In this document: positions 21,402-32,072 of the stretch, one piece after another
Numbering within the stretch: the stretch's first letter is position 1
Layout of the letters: each line of letters begins with the position of its first letter
Source of the DNA: Rebecca billardiae RCC1528
Taxonomy: Eukaryota; Haptophyta
Assembly (NCBI GenBank): GCA_965240325.2
Contig: OZ251224.1
Coordinates: 3,596,001-3,660,000 of the forward strand
Reading direction: 5' to 3'
DNA: 64,000 nucleotides
Translations under genes and position numbers: made by a program
Notes under the pieces: generated by a model
What the model was told of the DNA's origin: nothing
What the model saw: only the letters and a program-made list of their open reading frames with translations
Database searches by the model: none

Positions 21402-21832
21402 GGCCGCTGGGCGCTCCGCGCTGCCGCACGCCCGCGGCAGTGTCGGGCGGGACGGCCTGCGCCGAGCGGCCAGCGGGCCGGCAGCGTCGCCGAGGGAGTA
21501 CTGGAGCACGCATGCTATCAGCTCGCAGCAGACGTGTGTCCTAGCAGTCTGGTGCTGCGAACTCGGGCGGTCTAAATAGTAGTAGCGTGAGTCACGTGAT
21601 CCGACTCACTGGCGACCGCTGCGCTGCGCGACGGCATCGCCTTCCAAATCTCCTCAAGCGCAGCTCTACTGCAGCTTGAACGACCAAGGGGGTGGTCGAA
21701 CCAAGGGGCTTACAAAATACATTTTGTAAGCCCCTTGGTCGAACGACGACGGTTGCACTCCTTTCCGCGCGGTTCCAAAAAAAGCCGCATGCGGAATGAC
21801 CGAATGAGGCGACCAACGGCCGAGGTTCCACG
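21402..21832. other. Intergenic region with a strong hairpin
   Basis: It holds the 3' end of the thioredoxin gene and the promoter or 5' leader of the kinase gene. The main structure is a perfect 18-bp hairpin at 21701-21738. No gene is seen. Confidence 0.5.
21701..21738. repeat. Perfect 18-bp hairpin, 2-base loop
   Basis: CCAAGGGGCTTACAAAAT is followed by AC and then its exact reverse complement, ending at 21738. It lies 95 bp upstream of the kinase ATG. A partial copy of the arm (GACCAAGGGGGTGGTCGAA) precedes it at 21682. It may be a small inverted-repeat insertion, a cruciform, or a leader or terminator structure. Confidence 0.85.
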
Positions 21833-23329
21833 ATGGGGACGAGAAGCACACCCCCAGCCCCCAAATTGCCCTTGCCCGCCTCGCCCCAACAGTCGTCGAC
21901 TGCGCCCTCCGCTGAGGGCTCCGCGCGCTCTGATGCGCGTTCGCCTCTGACCACCCCCACCGCTCGTCCTCGCCTGCCGGCCCTCTCCGGTGGCGGCGGC
22001 TCGTCAATGACCAAGTCGCCGACTCGGTCTCGCCCGCCCTTGGAGATGCCATCCGGCGGAGAAAGCGGCTCCACGAAGAAGTCGCCGTCTCGGGCTCGGC
22101 CCGCATTGCAGGTGCCGTCCGCAGCTGGTCGGCGGGGCGAGAGCACGCGTCTCAATCCCGAGGACCCGCGTGTCCTGAGGAGCTCGCGCAGCCCGGCGCG
22201 CGAGCGCAGCTCGGGGCGCGCGTCCGCGGGCGACGCGCTCTCCGTCGGAGCGTGGCTGCCGAATGCGGCTGCGCGCGGCGCGGCGGGCGCGGGCGGCGGG
22301 CCGGTCGAGTACTCCGAGCTCGAGATGGGCGAGGAGCTCGGACGCGGCTCATTCGCTGTCGTGTACCGCGCGCGCCTCCGCGGCGACACGTGCTGCGTCA
22401 AGGTGCACCGCGAGTCGGTGGACACGAACAACGCGCTCGGCGAGCTGAAGGAGCTCGAGCTCTTCCGGCGCGAGGCGATGCTCATGCAGCGGCTGCGGCA
22501 CAAGAACGTCGTCGAGCTGTACGGCTTCTGCCTCAAGCCGCGCGCGCTCGTGATGGAGTTCTGCCAGAACGGCTCCCTGTACGCCATCCTGCACGACAGC
22601 CAGTTCGAACCGCTGCTCGACACGCTGGCGGCGTGCAAGAAGTTCGCGACGGGGATCTGCGCGGGGATGGCGCACCTGCACGAGCACGGCGTCGTGCACC
22701 GCGACCTGCGCACCGAGAACGTCTTCATCGCCTTCCCGCCCGCCTCCAAGGTGGGCGTGCGCGTGAAGGTGGGCGACTTCAACCTGAGCCGCGAGGTCTC
22801 GGCCTCCTCGCTCACCATGACGGAGTGCGGCACCTTCCAGTGGATCGCGCCGGAGACGGTGCGCGAGGAGCACGCCTCGGAGATGGTGGACGTGTACTCG
22901 TTCGCGATGGTGCTCTGGGAGATCGCGACGCGCGAGGTGCCCTTCACCGAGGTGGAGGGCGGGCCGTGGTTTGCGAGCCTGCAGGCGGCGTTCCATGGCC
23001 TGCGGCCGTCTCTCGAGCACGTGCGCCACCGCGAGCACTTCGAGCCTCTCATCACGAGCTGCTGGGTGGACGACCATCACGCGCGCCCCACGTTCAAGCG
23101 GCTCAAGCAGCGCCTGCGTAAGATCCCGGGGGGCTCGCTCAAGGAGGCGCTGGAGCTGCTGCCGGAGAAGGCGCGGCGGCAGTTCAAGCAGGGCATGCAG
23201 GCGACGGTGAACGTGAACGTTGGGAGTGGCGCCGCCCGAGATGCCACCACCGGCACCGTCGCCGCCTCGTCGGACGCTGGCGGATCCGGCCCAGCCAGCC
23301 CGGCCGCAGGAGTGTCGCCGCGCCAGTAA
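21833..23329 (+). CDS. TKL-type protein kinase with DFN instead of DFG
   Basis: Single exon of 498 residues from the ATG at 21833. The first 155 residues are Ser/Pro-rich and disordered. The kinase domain spans about 160-430: glycine loop GRGSFAVVYRA (residue 170 on), Lys190 in CVKVH, catalytic HRDLRTEN with Asp291, then GDFNLSRE with Asp315, APE-type IAPET, and DVYSFAMVLWEIATR. The pattern YSFAMVLWEI and the CQNGSLYAIL hinge resemble tyrosine-kinase-like Ser/Thr kinases (Raf/MLK/plant types). Two departures are notable: Arg replaces Lys in HRDLK, and Asn317 replaces Gly of DFG. Catalytic acids remain, so activity is possible but not certain. A basic, helical tail follows the domain. The substrate is unknown. 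It converges on the PP2C gene. Confidence 0.88.
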   Translation: MGTRSTPPAPKLPLPASPQQSSTAPSAEGSARSDARSPLTTPTARPRLPALSGGGGSSMTKSPTRSRPPLEMPSGGESGSTKKSPSRARPALQVPSAAGRRGESTRLNPEDPRVLRSSRSPARERSSGRASAGDALSVGAWLPNAAARGAAGAGGGPVEYSELEMGEELGRGSFAVVYRARLRGDTCCVKVHRESVDTNNALGELKELELFRREAMLMQRLRHKNVVELYGFCLKPRALVMEFCQNGSLYAILHDSQFEPLLDTLAACKKFATGICAGMAHLHEHGVVHRDLRTENVFIAFPPASKVGVRVKVGDFNLSREVSASSLTMTECGTFQWIAPETVREEHASEMVDVYSFAMVLWEIATREVPFTEVEGGPWFASLQAAFHGLRPSLEHVRHREHFEPLITSCWVDDHHARPTFKRLKQRLRKIPGGSLKEALELLPEKARRQFKQGMQATVNVNVGSGAARDATTGTVAASSDAGGSGPASPAAGVSPRQ

Positions 23330-23877
23330 GCAAGCAGCAAATGCTACGACCGAATAATAATCATTGTATTTAATATTATATTTAATTATTATTTAATTAT
23401 TATTTATTTAATCATCAGAATGACCAAAGGAAGTATTATTATAATTATAAATCATTTTTTAAAAAATAGTTCATGTATTAGTATACAGCGTCGGCTTTCG
23501 GAAATGACCTGAGTTCACGCTAGGCATCACTCAACCAACAGGCCGAGATGCACCAGGGTCCCACAGAGTCACGTTCGCACCGATTGAAATGTCGTAACCC
23601 GCTCGGCCGACGCGAGAAGGGCAGGTGCGCCATGCCAACTGTCCGCGATTCCACGTCACGGCGCCCAGCGTGGCGTCTGCAGAAGCGATGCCAACGAGTC
23701 AGGGCAGTCGCTTGTGGCGCATGCGCCCGCGGCGGTCACGACTGCCACCACCGGAGCGGCGAGGACACACGACACCATGGGGCGGCTGCCAGTCGGCTGC
23801 GCACGCACACAGGCCGCCAGCGAGCATGCTGTGCGGCACGCACGGAGGTGGGGACAAAGCGCCCGCGGCGCGCGCGA
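23330..23877. other. Convergent 3' region with a 120-bp AT-rich tract
   Basis: Bases 23352-23470 are almost pure A/T (repeats of TTTAATTATTA), in strong contrast with the GC-rich surroundings. The tract probably includes the poly(A) or 3' UTR region of the kinase gene. No coding exon is seen. Confidence 0.55.
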
Positions 23878-25080
23878 TCACGCCACGGCTGCCCTTCTCC
23901 GGCCGAAGAAGCTGAAGCCCACCTTCGGCGTCGGCTGCTTCTCCAGCTTGGGCACGGGCAGCACGTGCTCGGTCGAGAAGCGCTTCGGGTTGTGGGTCGA
24001 GCCGTCCTCCGACTCGGAGGAGGACTGGTTGGGCGTGGCGGTCTCCAACTCCTTGGTGGAGCCGCGGCGGTTGGACCAGCCGCCAGAGATGGAGCGCTGC
24101 GAGCCGCTGGAGGCGGAGCTGGGGCGCCGGCGCCACGTGCTCGACAGCGTCGGCTTGGCGGGCGCCTCCGGCTCGAACTCGCCGCCGAGCTCGATCGCGA
24201 TGCACGACGCGTCGTCCACGCCCACGTTGGTCGACATGACCGCGCGCAGGACGGACTTGGCGAGCCACGACGCGCCGCACTTGGGCTTGCGGCTGGTGAT
24301 GGCGAGCCGCGCCGCCTCGTCCGGCCGGATGAAGTCCCACACGCCGTCCGAGCCCACGAGGATGGTGCCGCCCTCCTTTGGGACCGGGACGGTCTTGATG
24401 TACGGGTCGGGGATGCACGCCTTGGTCGAGTCGTGGTCGCCGATCGAGCGCGTGACCATGAGCCCGCCGGGGTAGAGGCGCTCCGGGCCGGTGGGCTTGC
24501 CGCTCGCGCCCCGCACGCGGCCGATCTGCGCGCCCGCCTTGAATATCCGCTGCTCCTCCTTGGCGTCGCGGCGCTCGACGCGGTGGTCGGCGGTGAGCTG
24601 GACGGCCCCCGACGGCGGCGTGTACAAGTGCGCCTCCGAGTCGCCCACGTTGGCGACGGTGATGCGCGCGGCGTCGATGATGATGCACGTGGCCGTCGTC
24701 CCGTCGCCACGCGCGTGCATCGTCGCGAAAACGCGGTCCGCCTCGACGAACGCCGAGTGCAGCGCCGCCTCGAGGCGCTCGACGTGCGAGCTGCCCTTGG
24801 CTTTGGCGTACGCCGTCGCGACGAGCTGGGGCATGTGCTCCGCGCAGTAGTGCGACGCCAGGTGGCCGCCATGACCATCGAACACGCCGTAGAACTGCAC
24901 CGTGCGCCCACCGCTCAGCTCGATCGTGCAGCTGCGAGTCGCGTCCTCGCCCTTGACCGAGTAGCGCTGCAGCGCGTGCGACACGCTCATCTCGTCGCTC
25001 GCGTCGGCCTGTGAGCTCCTCACGGTGTGTTGCGATGCGTTCGACATGTCCGCGCGAAGCGGCGGGTGGACAGCAGGCAT
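23878..25080 (-). CDS. PP2C-type protein phosphatase
   Basis: A 400-residue product if started at the ATG at 25078-25080; another in-frame ATG lies at 25045-25047, and upstream codons are open but lack ATG. Residues about 25-290 are a PP2C (PPM) domain: FYGVFDGHGGH (metal-binding Asp), TTATCIIID, ITVANVGDSEAHLY, ILVGSDGVWDFI, and VDDASCIAIEL with the last metal-binding Asp. These enzymes are Mg/Mn-dependent Ser/Thr phosphatases. The C-terminal 110 residues are Ser/Arg-rich, ending KVGFSFFGRRRAAVA, and may be regulatory. It sits tail to tail with the TKL-type kinase; a functional link is only a guess. The start choice is uncertain. Confidence 0.9.
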   Translation of the reverse strand: MPAVHPPLRADMSNASQHTVRSSQADASDEMSVSHALQRYSVKGEDATRSCTIELSGGRTVQFYGVFDGHGGHLASHYCAEHMPQLVATAYAKAKGSSHVERLEAALHSAFVEADRVFATMHARGDGTTATCIIIDAARITVANVGDSEAHLYTPPSGAVQLTADHRVERRDAKEEQRIFKAGAQIGRVRGASGKPTGPERLYPGGLMVTRSIGDHDSTKACIPDPYIKTVPVPKEGGTILVGSDGVWDFIRPDEAARLAITSRKPKCGASWLAKSVLRAVMSTNVGVDDASCIAIELGGEFEPEAPAKPTLSSTWRRRPSSASSGSQRSISGGWSNRRGSTKELETATPNQSSSESEDGSTHNPKRFSTEHVLPVPKLEKQPTPKVGFSFFGRRRAAVA

Positions 25081-25661
25081 GCACCGTGCACCACCAGCTG
25101 CAGCGCCGTTCGGTCGAACGGCCGAGCTTCGCGCGTCGCGCGTCGACGCCGATTCGGTGCTGAAGCGGCACTCGATTGCTCGTCGGAGGCGCGAGAGGAA
25201 TTCGTCTGGTGGGAATCCTAGTCGATCTCGCACCCGAGAAGGCGAAGACGTGGCGCGACGGCTCGAAGGCAAGGATCAGATAGGGCGCTGTGATTGGTCA
25301 CCGCAAAACAAGGCTCCCCTTGCCGCAAAGCCTGAATAGTATGGGCGGACAGTCTCGGAACAACCATATTTGAAAGATGTTAATGTTTCCGGCCCTGCAT
25401 TCCGAGCCTGAACACAATATACACATGAGAGTTGATGGGTACAATTACCTCATGATGACTCTGAGAGCATATGGTAGAGATGTAGCAGAAGCCTGTATCA
25501 GACCTACGGGTGAATCTTTCCACGACTTCAGGCTGATGATTTTTATAATGGGTATCGTCCGCATCTCCCAAGCGCAGATCGGCATCTCGGCTGCCCAAGA
25601 CGGTACTCCGCGGTGTCCGGACCGGGGGGGGGGCCGGACACACGCGCGGTGCCGGTGCGCC
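25081..25661. other. Divergent region between PP2C and NELF-C/D genes
   Basis: Both promoters must lie here. The NELF frame is open upstream to an ATG at 25377 and would add 95 residues (MLMFPALHSEPEHN...). That stretch is less GC-rich and not NELF-like, so I treat it as 5' UTR. A G9-10 run lies at 25624-25633. Confidence 0.5.
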
Positions 25662-27434
25662 ATGGAGGCCGGCGTCGGCGCCGAGGAGGTGGCCGAGTCG
25701 GGAGCGGAGCAGGAGCTCGCGGCGCCGGATGCCATCATGGAGCCGTACGTGCTGCACTCGCTGCAGCACTTTTTACAGGCCGGTGGCGAGCCGCAGGTCG
25801 CCATCCAGCACCTCTCGCAGGGGTACTGCGGCTACGCGCCGATCACGTGGCTGCTGTGGCAGCTCGCCGCGGACGGCGGCGTGCCGCAGGCGGAGCTGGA
25901 GGAGCTCGTGTGGGCGCACCTCCGGATGCGCGTGATGTCGCTCTTCACCGCGCAGCGCGCCGACACCGTGCTGGACGCCGGCGAGGTGCCCAAGTGGCTC
26001 GAGGAGCTCTTGGCGATACCGCCGGGCCAGCAGCTGATCGAGCAGCTCGCCGAGGAGCACAAGGGGAAGGGCAGCATGGTGCTCGCGTTCGCGATGCGCC
26101 GCCTCGCCGAGATCGCCGCGGCGCAAGGGCGCACCGGCGGCCTCCTCGCCGTCGGCGTCGGCGAGATCGACGAGCGCCCCACCGACTTTGCGCGCGCGTT
26201 TGCGTCGCTGGTGTGCGTCGCGCTCGCGGCGGCGCGCGCAGAGGAGCCGGCCGCGCTCGAGCAGCTGCACCGGCTGTGCTGCGCGTCGGAGACATGCTTC
26301 GCGTACGCGCTCGTGCTCCTGTCGCGCCTCGGCGCCGAGCACCCCACCTTCGCCCGCGTGCGTGACGACCTCGTCCGGTACGCCGACGACAAGTACGGCG
26401 CGGGCGCGCTCCAGTTTGCCCTTGGCGCCGCGGGCGCGCCGCGCCACTCGGCGCTGCTCGAGGCGCTCGAGGGCGCGGTGGGCTCGCGCGGCGAGCTGAC
26501 GCCGGCGGACGTGCTCGCGCTGCACGCCCTCGCCACCGACGCCCCGCCCGCGCCCGGCGCCCACCTCGTCCGCGCCAACCCGCAGCTGCTCGAGCGGCTC
26601 GTGCTGGCGCTCTTCACGCCGGCCGGGGAGAGCAGCTCCGGCATTCCGTACGCGCACCGCGCGCAGTACGTGGGCCTGCTGGCGCACGCCGCGGCGGCGG
26701 AGGCGGCGGCGGGCGGCGGCGGCACGCGGGACGCGGGCGTGCGCGAGCTCGCCGCGCGCATCGGCGCCGCCGCGCGCATCTGCGCGGAGAACCCGTTCGG
26801 CCGCGAGCTCGGCATCGGCTGCGCCAAGCTGGCCGAGCTGAGCGACGGCTGCCCCGTCGTCGCGGCGGGCGTTCTCGCGTGGACGCGCGGGAACCTGCTG
26901 GACCCGTCGCTCGCGACGTCGCGGCTGAACATGGCGGCGATCAACCTGATCGTGCCGCTCCTCGACACGGTCGCCGAGCGCCACCCGCGGCTGCGCCCGC
27001 GCGCCGCCAGCACGCTCGCGGACGCGTTCGAGCACGCGAGCCAGCCGAGCTCGCTCGACGCCTTCTCGATGGTGGCGGTCAAGCGGCGGCTGATCGACTC
27101 GCTGCTCCACCTCGCGTGCATCGGCGAGGCGGTGCTCGTGGTCGGGCGGATGACGCGCTGCATGCAGCGCACGGACCTCGCGCTCGCGCGCCACTTTGTC
27201 ACCGAGCTCGTCGCGATGGCCGCGCCGCCCTTCTCGCGCGAGTTCCTGCACGCCGTCGGCACGCTGTGCGGGCACAAGCGGATCGACGAGGCGATGCGCA
27301 CGGCCGACACGGGCACGCAGCGCGCGCTGCTCGACCTCATCGGGCGCGCGCACGCCGAGCTGGACGAGGGCGCGCTCAACGAGCAGTGCATCGCGCTGCA
27401 CGACGGGCTGCTCCAACGGCTGGCCGCATCGTAG
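25662..27434 (+). CDS. NELFCD: NELF-C/D (TH1) subunit of negative elongation factor
   Basis: 590 residues from the ATG at 25662, which matches the usual size of NELF-D. The protein is a long helical repeat. The C-terminal part has the most diagnostic similarity to TH1: VKRRLIDSLLHLACIGEAVL, then MTRCMQR, ALARHFVTELVAMAAPPFSR, which parallels the conserved HFVTEVLDVIAPPY stretch. The N-terminal part (HSLQHFLQAGGEPQVAIQHL and VPKWLEELLAIPPGQQLIEQ) fits the TH1 order. NELF pauses RNA polymerase II just after initiation; C/D bridges the NELF-A and NELF-B subunits in the nucleus. NELF is patchy outside animals, so its presence here is informative. The assignment is based on recall of the family, not a search. 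Confidence 0.75.
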   Translation: MEAGVGAEEVAESGAEQELAAPDAIMEPYVLHSLQHFLQAGGEPQVAIQHLSQGYCGYAPITWLLWQLAADGGVPQAELEELVWAHLRMRVMSLFTAQRADTVLDAGEVPKWLEELLAIPPGQQLIEQLAEEHKGKGSMVLAFAMRRLAEIAAAQGRTGGLLAVGVGEIDERPTDFARAFASLVCVALAAARAEEPAALEQLHRLCCASETCFAYALVLLSRLGAEHPTFARVRDDLVRYADDKYGAGALQFALGAAGAPRHSALLEALEGAVGSRGELTPADVLALHALATDAPPAPGAHLVRANPQLLERLVLALFTPAGESSSGIPYAHRAQYVGLLAHAAAAEAAAGGGGTRDAGVRELAARIGAAARICAENPFGRELGIGCAKLAELSDGCPVVAAGVLAWTRGNLLDPSLATSRLNMAAINLIVPLLDTVAERHPRLRPRAASTLADAFEHASQPSSLDAFSMVAVKRRLIDSLLHLACIGEAVLVVGRMTRCMQRTDLALARHFVTELVAMAAPPFSREFLHAVGTLCGHKRIDEAMRTADTGTQRALLDLIGRAHAELDEGALNEQCIALHDGLLQRLAAS

Positions 27435-28373
27435 GCAGCGCCCGCGCTCGATCGCACCAGCGGGGGGAGCAGTAGGTAGCTTACAGGTCTGAACGATCAG
27501 AAGCCTGGCATCATCGGAGGTGGCTGGCGGAGCGGTCGGCCCCGATATACATCGACATGAGTGTCGTCGTCGACCATATGTGACGATGGCACATCAGTGC
27601 GTCAGTGTGACGACAACTACCCGTCCGTAGTGAGTGTCCAGTACCGTCTGCGACTGCGGCGGGATAGTAATTAGTAACTACTCGACGACTGCTGAGCTGG
27701 CTATACTCGGCCTATACGGGCTGCACTACTGTAGGCCTAGCCGTGCCGCCGGCGCGCTTATCATTATCGATTATGCTGCCAGGCCGCCAGCGGACCCTGG
27801 GCCAGGCTCAGGCTGCAATGCCTCAGCCTGTTGCCACAATCATTGAATCAGTGACAATCATGTCACTCGCGTCGGCACAGTTGACCACGTGAGACCGACG
27901 GGTATAGTTCTGCCGACCGACGTGCGCCGCGGAAGTTCAAGAAGCCGACGAGTGTGTAGCGGTCGCGAGGGGCAGCGCGACAGCGCCCCACCATCGCCCA
28001 GCGACCAACGTCAACGACGTGTCCCGGTTCCCGCCAAATGTACGGGGCCACGGGGGTACAGTTTACTATGTTTTAACGTGCACAGACTTGGTTAAGGCGT
28101 GATTGACGCCATCCAACACTGCACAAAAACACCGCCACGAAACAGACCGGCGCAGGCAGGTGAGGGGCGCGTTGCCGCACCTCATCGAGGCGGCCATTGC
28201 AGCAAGCGGCCGCCCCGCGCTCGGTACAATACGTACTCTGCGCATGCACACCGAACGGCGGCGGCGTAGGCTGTCCGACTCTACACTCGTAGCCAGCGGA
28301 GGGGGGCCGGACAGGCTAGCGGCGGCGAACGCGGACGCCGACGGCGAATAATAATTGTGCATCATCGATTCGT
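27435..28373. other. 0.9-kb intergenic region with repeat-family fragment
   Basis: No coding exon is supported. At 28053-28111 lies a fragment (GGGTACAGTTTACTATG...) whose final 23 bases, TGGTTAAGGCGTGATTGACGCCA (28089-28111), recur inverted at 57486-57508. Just 5' of the next gene the phrase GCGAACGCCGACGGC is repeated around 28325 and 28383. Confidence 0.55.
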
Positions 28374-30540
28374 ATGATTATAAAGCGAACGCCGACGGCA
28401 AAATTGCGTCGTCCGAAGGCGACACGGCCAACGGCGAGAGCGGCGCGAGCTCGTGAGGCGTGGTGGTGCTCGCTGTCAGTGATGCTTCCGCTGCTCGCCG
28501 CCGCGGCACTGGGGATGCCAACGGTCCCGGCGCTGACGAAGTATCACACCACGCCATTCCCGTCCAAGGACAACCGCGCCGATCCCTCCGTGCCCGACCT
28601 TTCTCTCTTCCCGATCCTCTCGCAGAAGATTGGCGGCCACACCGGCAACGACGCGCCGTCTGAGTTCTTCAAGTACATCCCTAGCGAGGGTGTGGTCGCG
28701 GTGTGCAACGACGGTGGCAAGGCCCTCGACATTTACACGCTCGACACGCACGCCCTCAAGTTCACGCTCGAGAACTCGATCGACCTCTCGCCGAACGCTC
28801 CGCAGTCGCTTGACTACAACAAGCAGAACGGCGTCCTTGTCCTCGCGCTGGACACGGGCGGCCGCGGTCCGGCTCAGTACGGCGAGTTTGCGGTGTTTGA
28901 CCTGTCCACGCTCACGACGGCGACCGCGCCCCTCTTCACGAAGAGCGCCATGGGCATCCTGCCGGACCACGTCTCGTTTTCGCCGAACGGCCACACACTC
29001 AACATCGCGATCGAGGCGGAGCCGATGGACGACTTCAGCCACGACGGCACGGGTGGCGTGACGTCGTGCACGTCGACGGACTGGAAGAACACGGCCATGT
29101 ACGCGTGCAACTTCGTCTCCCTCGCCATCTTCGACCCCATGGCCACCGACATCCAAATGAAGGGCATCCACCTCCCCGCGACCCGCGCCCTCGGCAACAC
29201 GGTCGGCCAGTCGCTCGAGCCCGAGTACATCACCTACTCGGAGGACTCGAGCACGGCGTACGTGGCGTGCCAGGAGAACAACGCGATGGCGGTCCTCGAC
29301 CTGACGGCCATGCCTCCCGTGTACACCGAGCTCCGCCCGCTCGGTTACAAGTCGCTCGAGGCGTTCCCGGCAGACGTCTCGGACAGTGACGACACCCTAG
29401 GCAACATCCGCAGCTGGCCCAACGTCTGGTCGATGTTCCAGCCGGACACGATCACGTCGTACACCGCGCCGGACGGCAAGCGCTACATCGTGACGGCGAA
29501 CGAGGGCGACGCGCAGGACTACGACGGCTTCTCTGAGGAGGCACGCGTGAAGGACGTCACCCTCGACCCGACTGTCTTCCCCGACGCGGCGACGCTCCAG
29601 GCGGACGAGCACCTCGGCCGCATGAAGATGACCACGCAGCAGGGCGACGAGGCGAACGATGGCGCGTATGAGTACATCGTAGGCTTTGGCGGCCGCTCGT
29701 TCTCGATCTGGGACGCGGAGACCGGCATGATTGTGTGGGACTCGGGCTCGCAGGCTGAGCAGATCATGGCTGCCAAGAGCCGCACTTTCGTAAGCGCGTG
29801 CGCGCGCCACCGCTCGCGACCTTTCATTGCCCGTGCAAGCCGCGCCTCGCGTGGAGCCTGCCTGCCGGCGAAGTCCCCCGCGCATGCCAGTGTGCACAGC
29901 TCCCACCCGCCGACTCCGCGCATACCTTCCCCTGCCCTCCGTCTCTCAGCCGTACTTCAACAGCCAGGGCACCCTCGACAGCGCGGACTCGCGCTCGGAC
30001 GACAAGGGCGTTGAGCCCGAGGGCCTCGCCGTCGGCCAGGTTGGCGGTCGGTGGTACCTCTTCGGCGCGGCGGAGCGCGCGTCGATGATTTACGTGTGGG
30101 ACATCACCAACCCGCACGACTCGGTCTTCCTCTCCCTCAACTCGCAGCCGGATTGCGCGGGCGACCGCTCGCAGCTGGTGATCGACCCGGAGGCCATGCA
30201 GTTTGTGCCCGAGGGGGATTCGCCCTTCGGCTTCCCCGTGCTGATTGCAACGGGGACGGTATCGGGCTCACTGGCTGTGTTCCGCATCCAGCATACACCC
30301 TCGCTTGACATCTGCGCCCCGTGGAGCTGCCCTGCTGAGTGCGAGAAGCTCGAGGTGACCATCACGCCGCCGGAGACGTTCGGCAGGCGCCGCGCGCTCA
30401 GCCACGCGGGCGACCGCAGCCTCCTCTTCGGCACCTTCCGCCCGGTGCCTCCCACGGAGATGCCCACGCCAATGCCCACGCCGATGCCCACGCCCGAGCC
30501 GATGATGTGCCCGGCGGGCTGCGCCCCTCCAGCAGCCTAG
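28374..30540 (+). CDS. Choice-of-anchor I family secreted protein
   Basis: Exon 1 is 28374-29789 and exon 2 is 29950-30540; the 160-bp intron GTAAGCGCG...CTCAG is in phase 0 (KSRTF | PYFNSQG). Two in-frame ATGs are candidates: 28374 and 28482. The second begins MLPLLAAAALGMPTVPALT, a clean signal peptide, so 28482 may be the true start. The body is a beta-propeller-like choice-of-anchor I domain: EYITYSEDSSTAYVACQENN, then YIVTANEGDAQDYDGFSEEA and DDKGVEPEGLAVG with a YVWDITNP strand. Relatives are secreted bacterial and algal proteins, some annotated as alkaline phosphatases, but activity is not proven from motifs. The C-terminus has PTPMPTPMPTPEP repeats and paired cysteines, like a wall or mucin-type linker. 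The likely location is secreted or cell-surface. Confidence 0.82.
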
Positions 30541-30819
30541 GTGAAGTTGATGCGGCAGCGCCAACGGCAACGGGTCAGTGGCAGTGCGGAAGATGGAGTG
30601 GCACTCAGGCTGGTTAGCAGGCTTCATCGATCGAGCTCGGTGAACAAGTCTAAGAGAACTGAGAAGGCGGCGTCAGTATTCATCAATATTGACTATATAC
30701 GTACTCATCATCAGCAGTGATGCGCCTACGACTCTCAGCCGAGGGCCTGATGAGTGATGCGCCGCCTTCCGAATACAGGCTCCGCCATCAATCATGTGAT
30801 CGTCTGACTCGGCCAGGTC
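30541..30819. other. Convergent intergenic region
   Basis: A short tail-to-tail gap between the choice-of-anchor I gene and RAE1. No gene or repeat stands out. Confidence 0.4.
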
Positions 30820-32072
30820 TCACTTCCTCCCTCTGCCCGCCGTGGCCGGGTTGGGTTTCACCTCCTTCTCCTGCACCGAATGCAGCAGCAGCGTGTTCGT
30901 CTTCACGTTGTAGTGCTCCGACCCCTTGGACCAATCGTACGAGGCGGCGTACGCAAAGATGACGCCGTCGTGGTTGAACGCGCCGCACGGGATCGGCACG
31001 TTGCACTTCTTAAACTCCTTCAGCCGTTGGCGGCTGGCGGGGGTGGGCAGGGGGGCGTCGACCGCGGGGGCGCGGGGCGTGTGAGAGCGCCGCTCGCACT
31101 CCGCTCGCACACCCGCGCTGCGCGCGCGCGTGGCGCGCGCACTTGTCCTTGTCCCAAAAGTTGTACGAGCCATCGGCGCCCATCGTCGCGAAGGTGCCGA
31201 ACTTGGGGTGGAACGCGATCGCGTTCACGGCCCAGATGTCCGAGTTCGTGTTGTCACGGTGGCACTTGAACGCGAAGTTCTTCTGCTGGTTCACCGGGTC
31301 GACGTGCTGCACGGCCACGCGCCCCTCGATCGAGCCGAGGCAGAAGCCCGACCGGTCCGGGAAGTTGGCGACGCACCGGCTCTGGTACTTGAGCGGCGAC
31401 TCGAGCTCGCGGAAGGGCTTCTGCGGGTTCTGCAGATTGAAGATGACGAGCTTGCGGTCGGCGGTGCCTACTGTGAGCAGGGGGTACTGCGCGGCGCACA
31501 CGAGGGCGCAGCCAGCTCAGGCGTGCCCCCGCGGCGCGCATGCGCCGTGGCCCCTCGCGCGCGCGCGCGCGCGCAGCCGGACGTGCACGCACAGTGGCAT
31601 CCATGCAGAAGACGCGCTCCGGGAGCTGCACCGTGCACTGCGGCGTGGGCGCCCGGCAGTCCCAGTACTTGATCGTCTTGTCCCAGCTCCCGGTGACGAG
31701 GCAGTTCATCTCCTGCAGCCAGAACATGTGGCGCACCGGCGCGTCGTGCGCGCCCACCTGCATCATCTGGTTCGAGGCGAGGTCCCAGCACTTTGCCATT
31801 TTGTCGCAGCCGCCCGAGAACACCTTCGCCCCGTCGTGGCTCCACGAGCACGCCAGGATGGGCGCATCGTGCGCCTGTGCCGCCTTGGGCACGATCGTGC
31901 CCGTCATCTGCACGTCCCAGCACCGAATCTGATTGTCCCACGAGCCCGCGACGAGCAGATTGGAGCTCGGGCTCCATCGCACGCACGAGATGCCGTCCGT
32001 CGGGCCGTTCGGCACGACGATGTCGTTGTTCGGGTTCGCCGAGTTCATCGCGACGCCCGGGGAGCCGAACAT
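30820..32072 (-). CDS. RAE1: RAE1/Gle2 mRNA-export WD40 protein
   Basis: Three exons: 32072-31593, 31486-31143 and 31033-30820. Introns are 31487-31592 (GTGCGTGC...CGCAG) and 31034-31142 (GTGCGCGC...GCCAG), about 106-109 bp each. The spliced product is 345 residues, standard for RAE1. Hallmarks are MFGSPG at the N-terminus, the blades [31 protein letters not shown] and [12 protein letters not shown], the [11 protein letters not shown] segment, [21 protein letters not shown] and [20 protein letters not shown]1 binds NUP98 at the nuclear pore and helps export mRNA; it also acts in mitosis. The start is an ATG at 32070-32072, only 65 bp from the divergent ClpP start. Confidence 0.95.
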
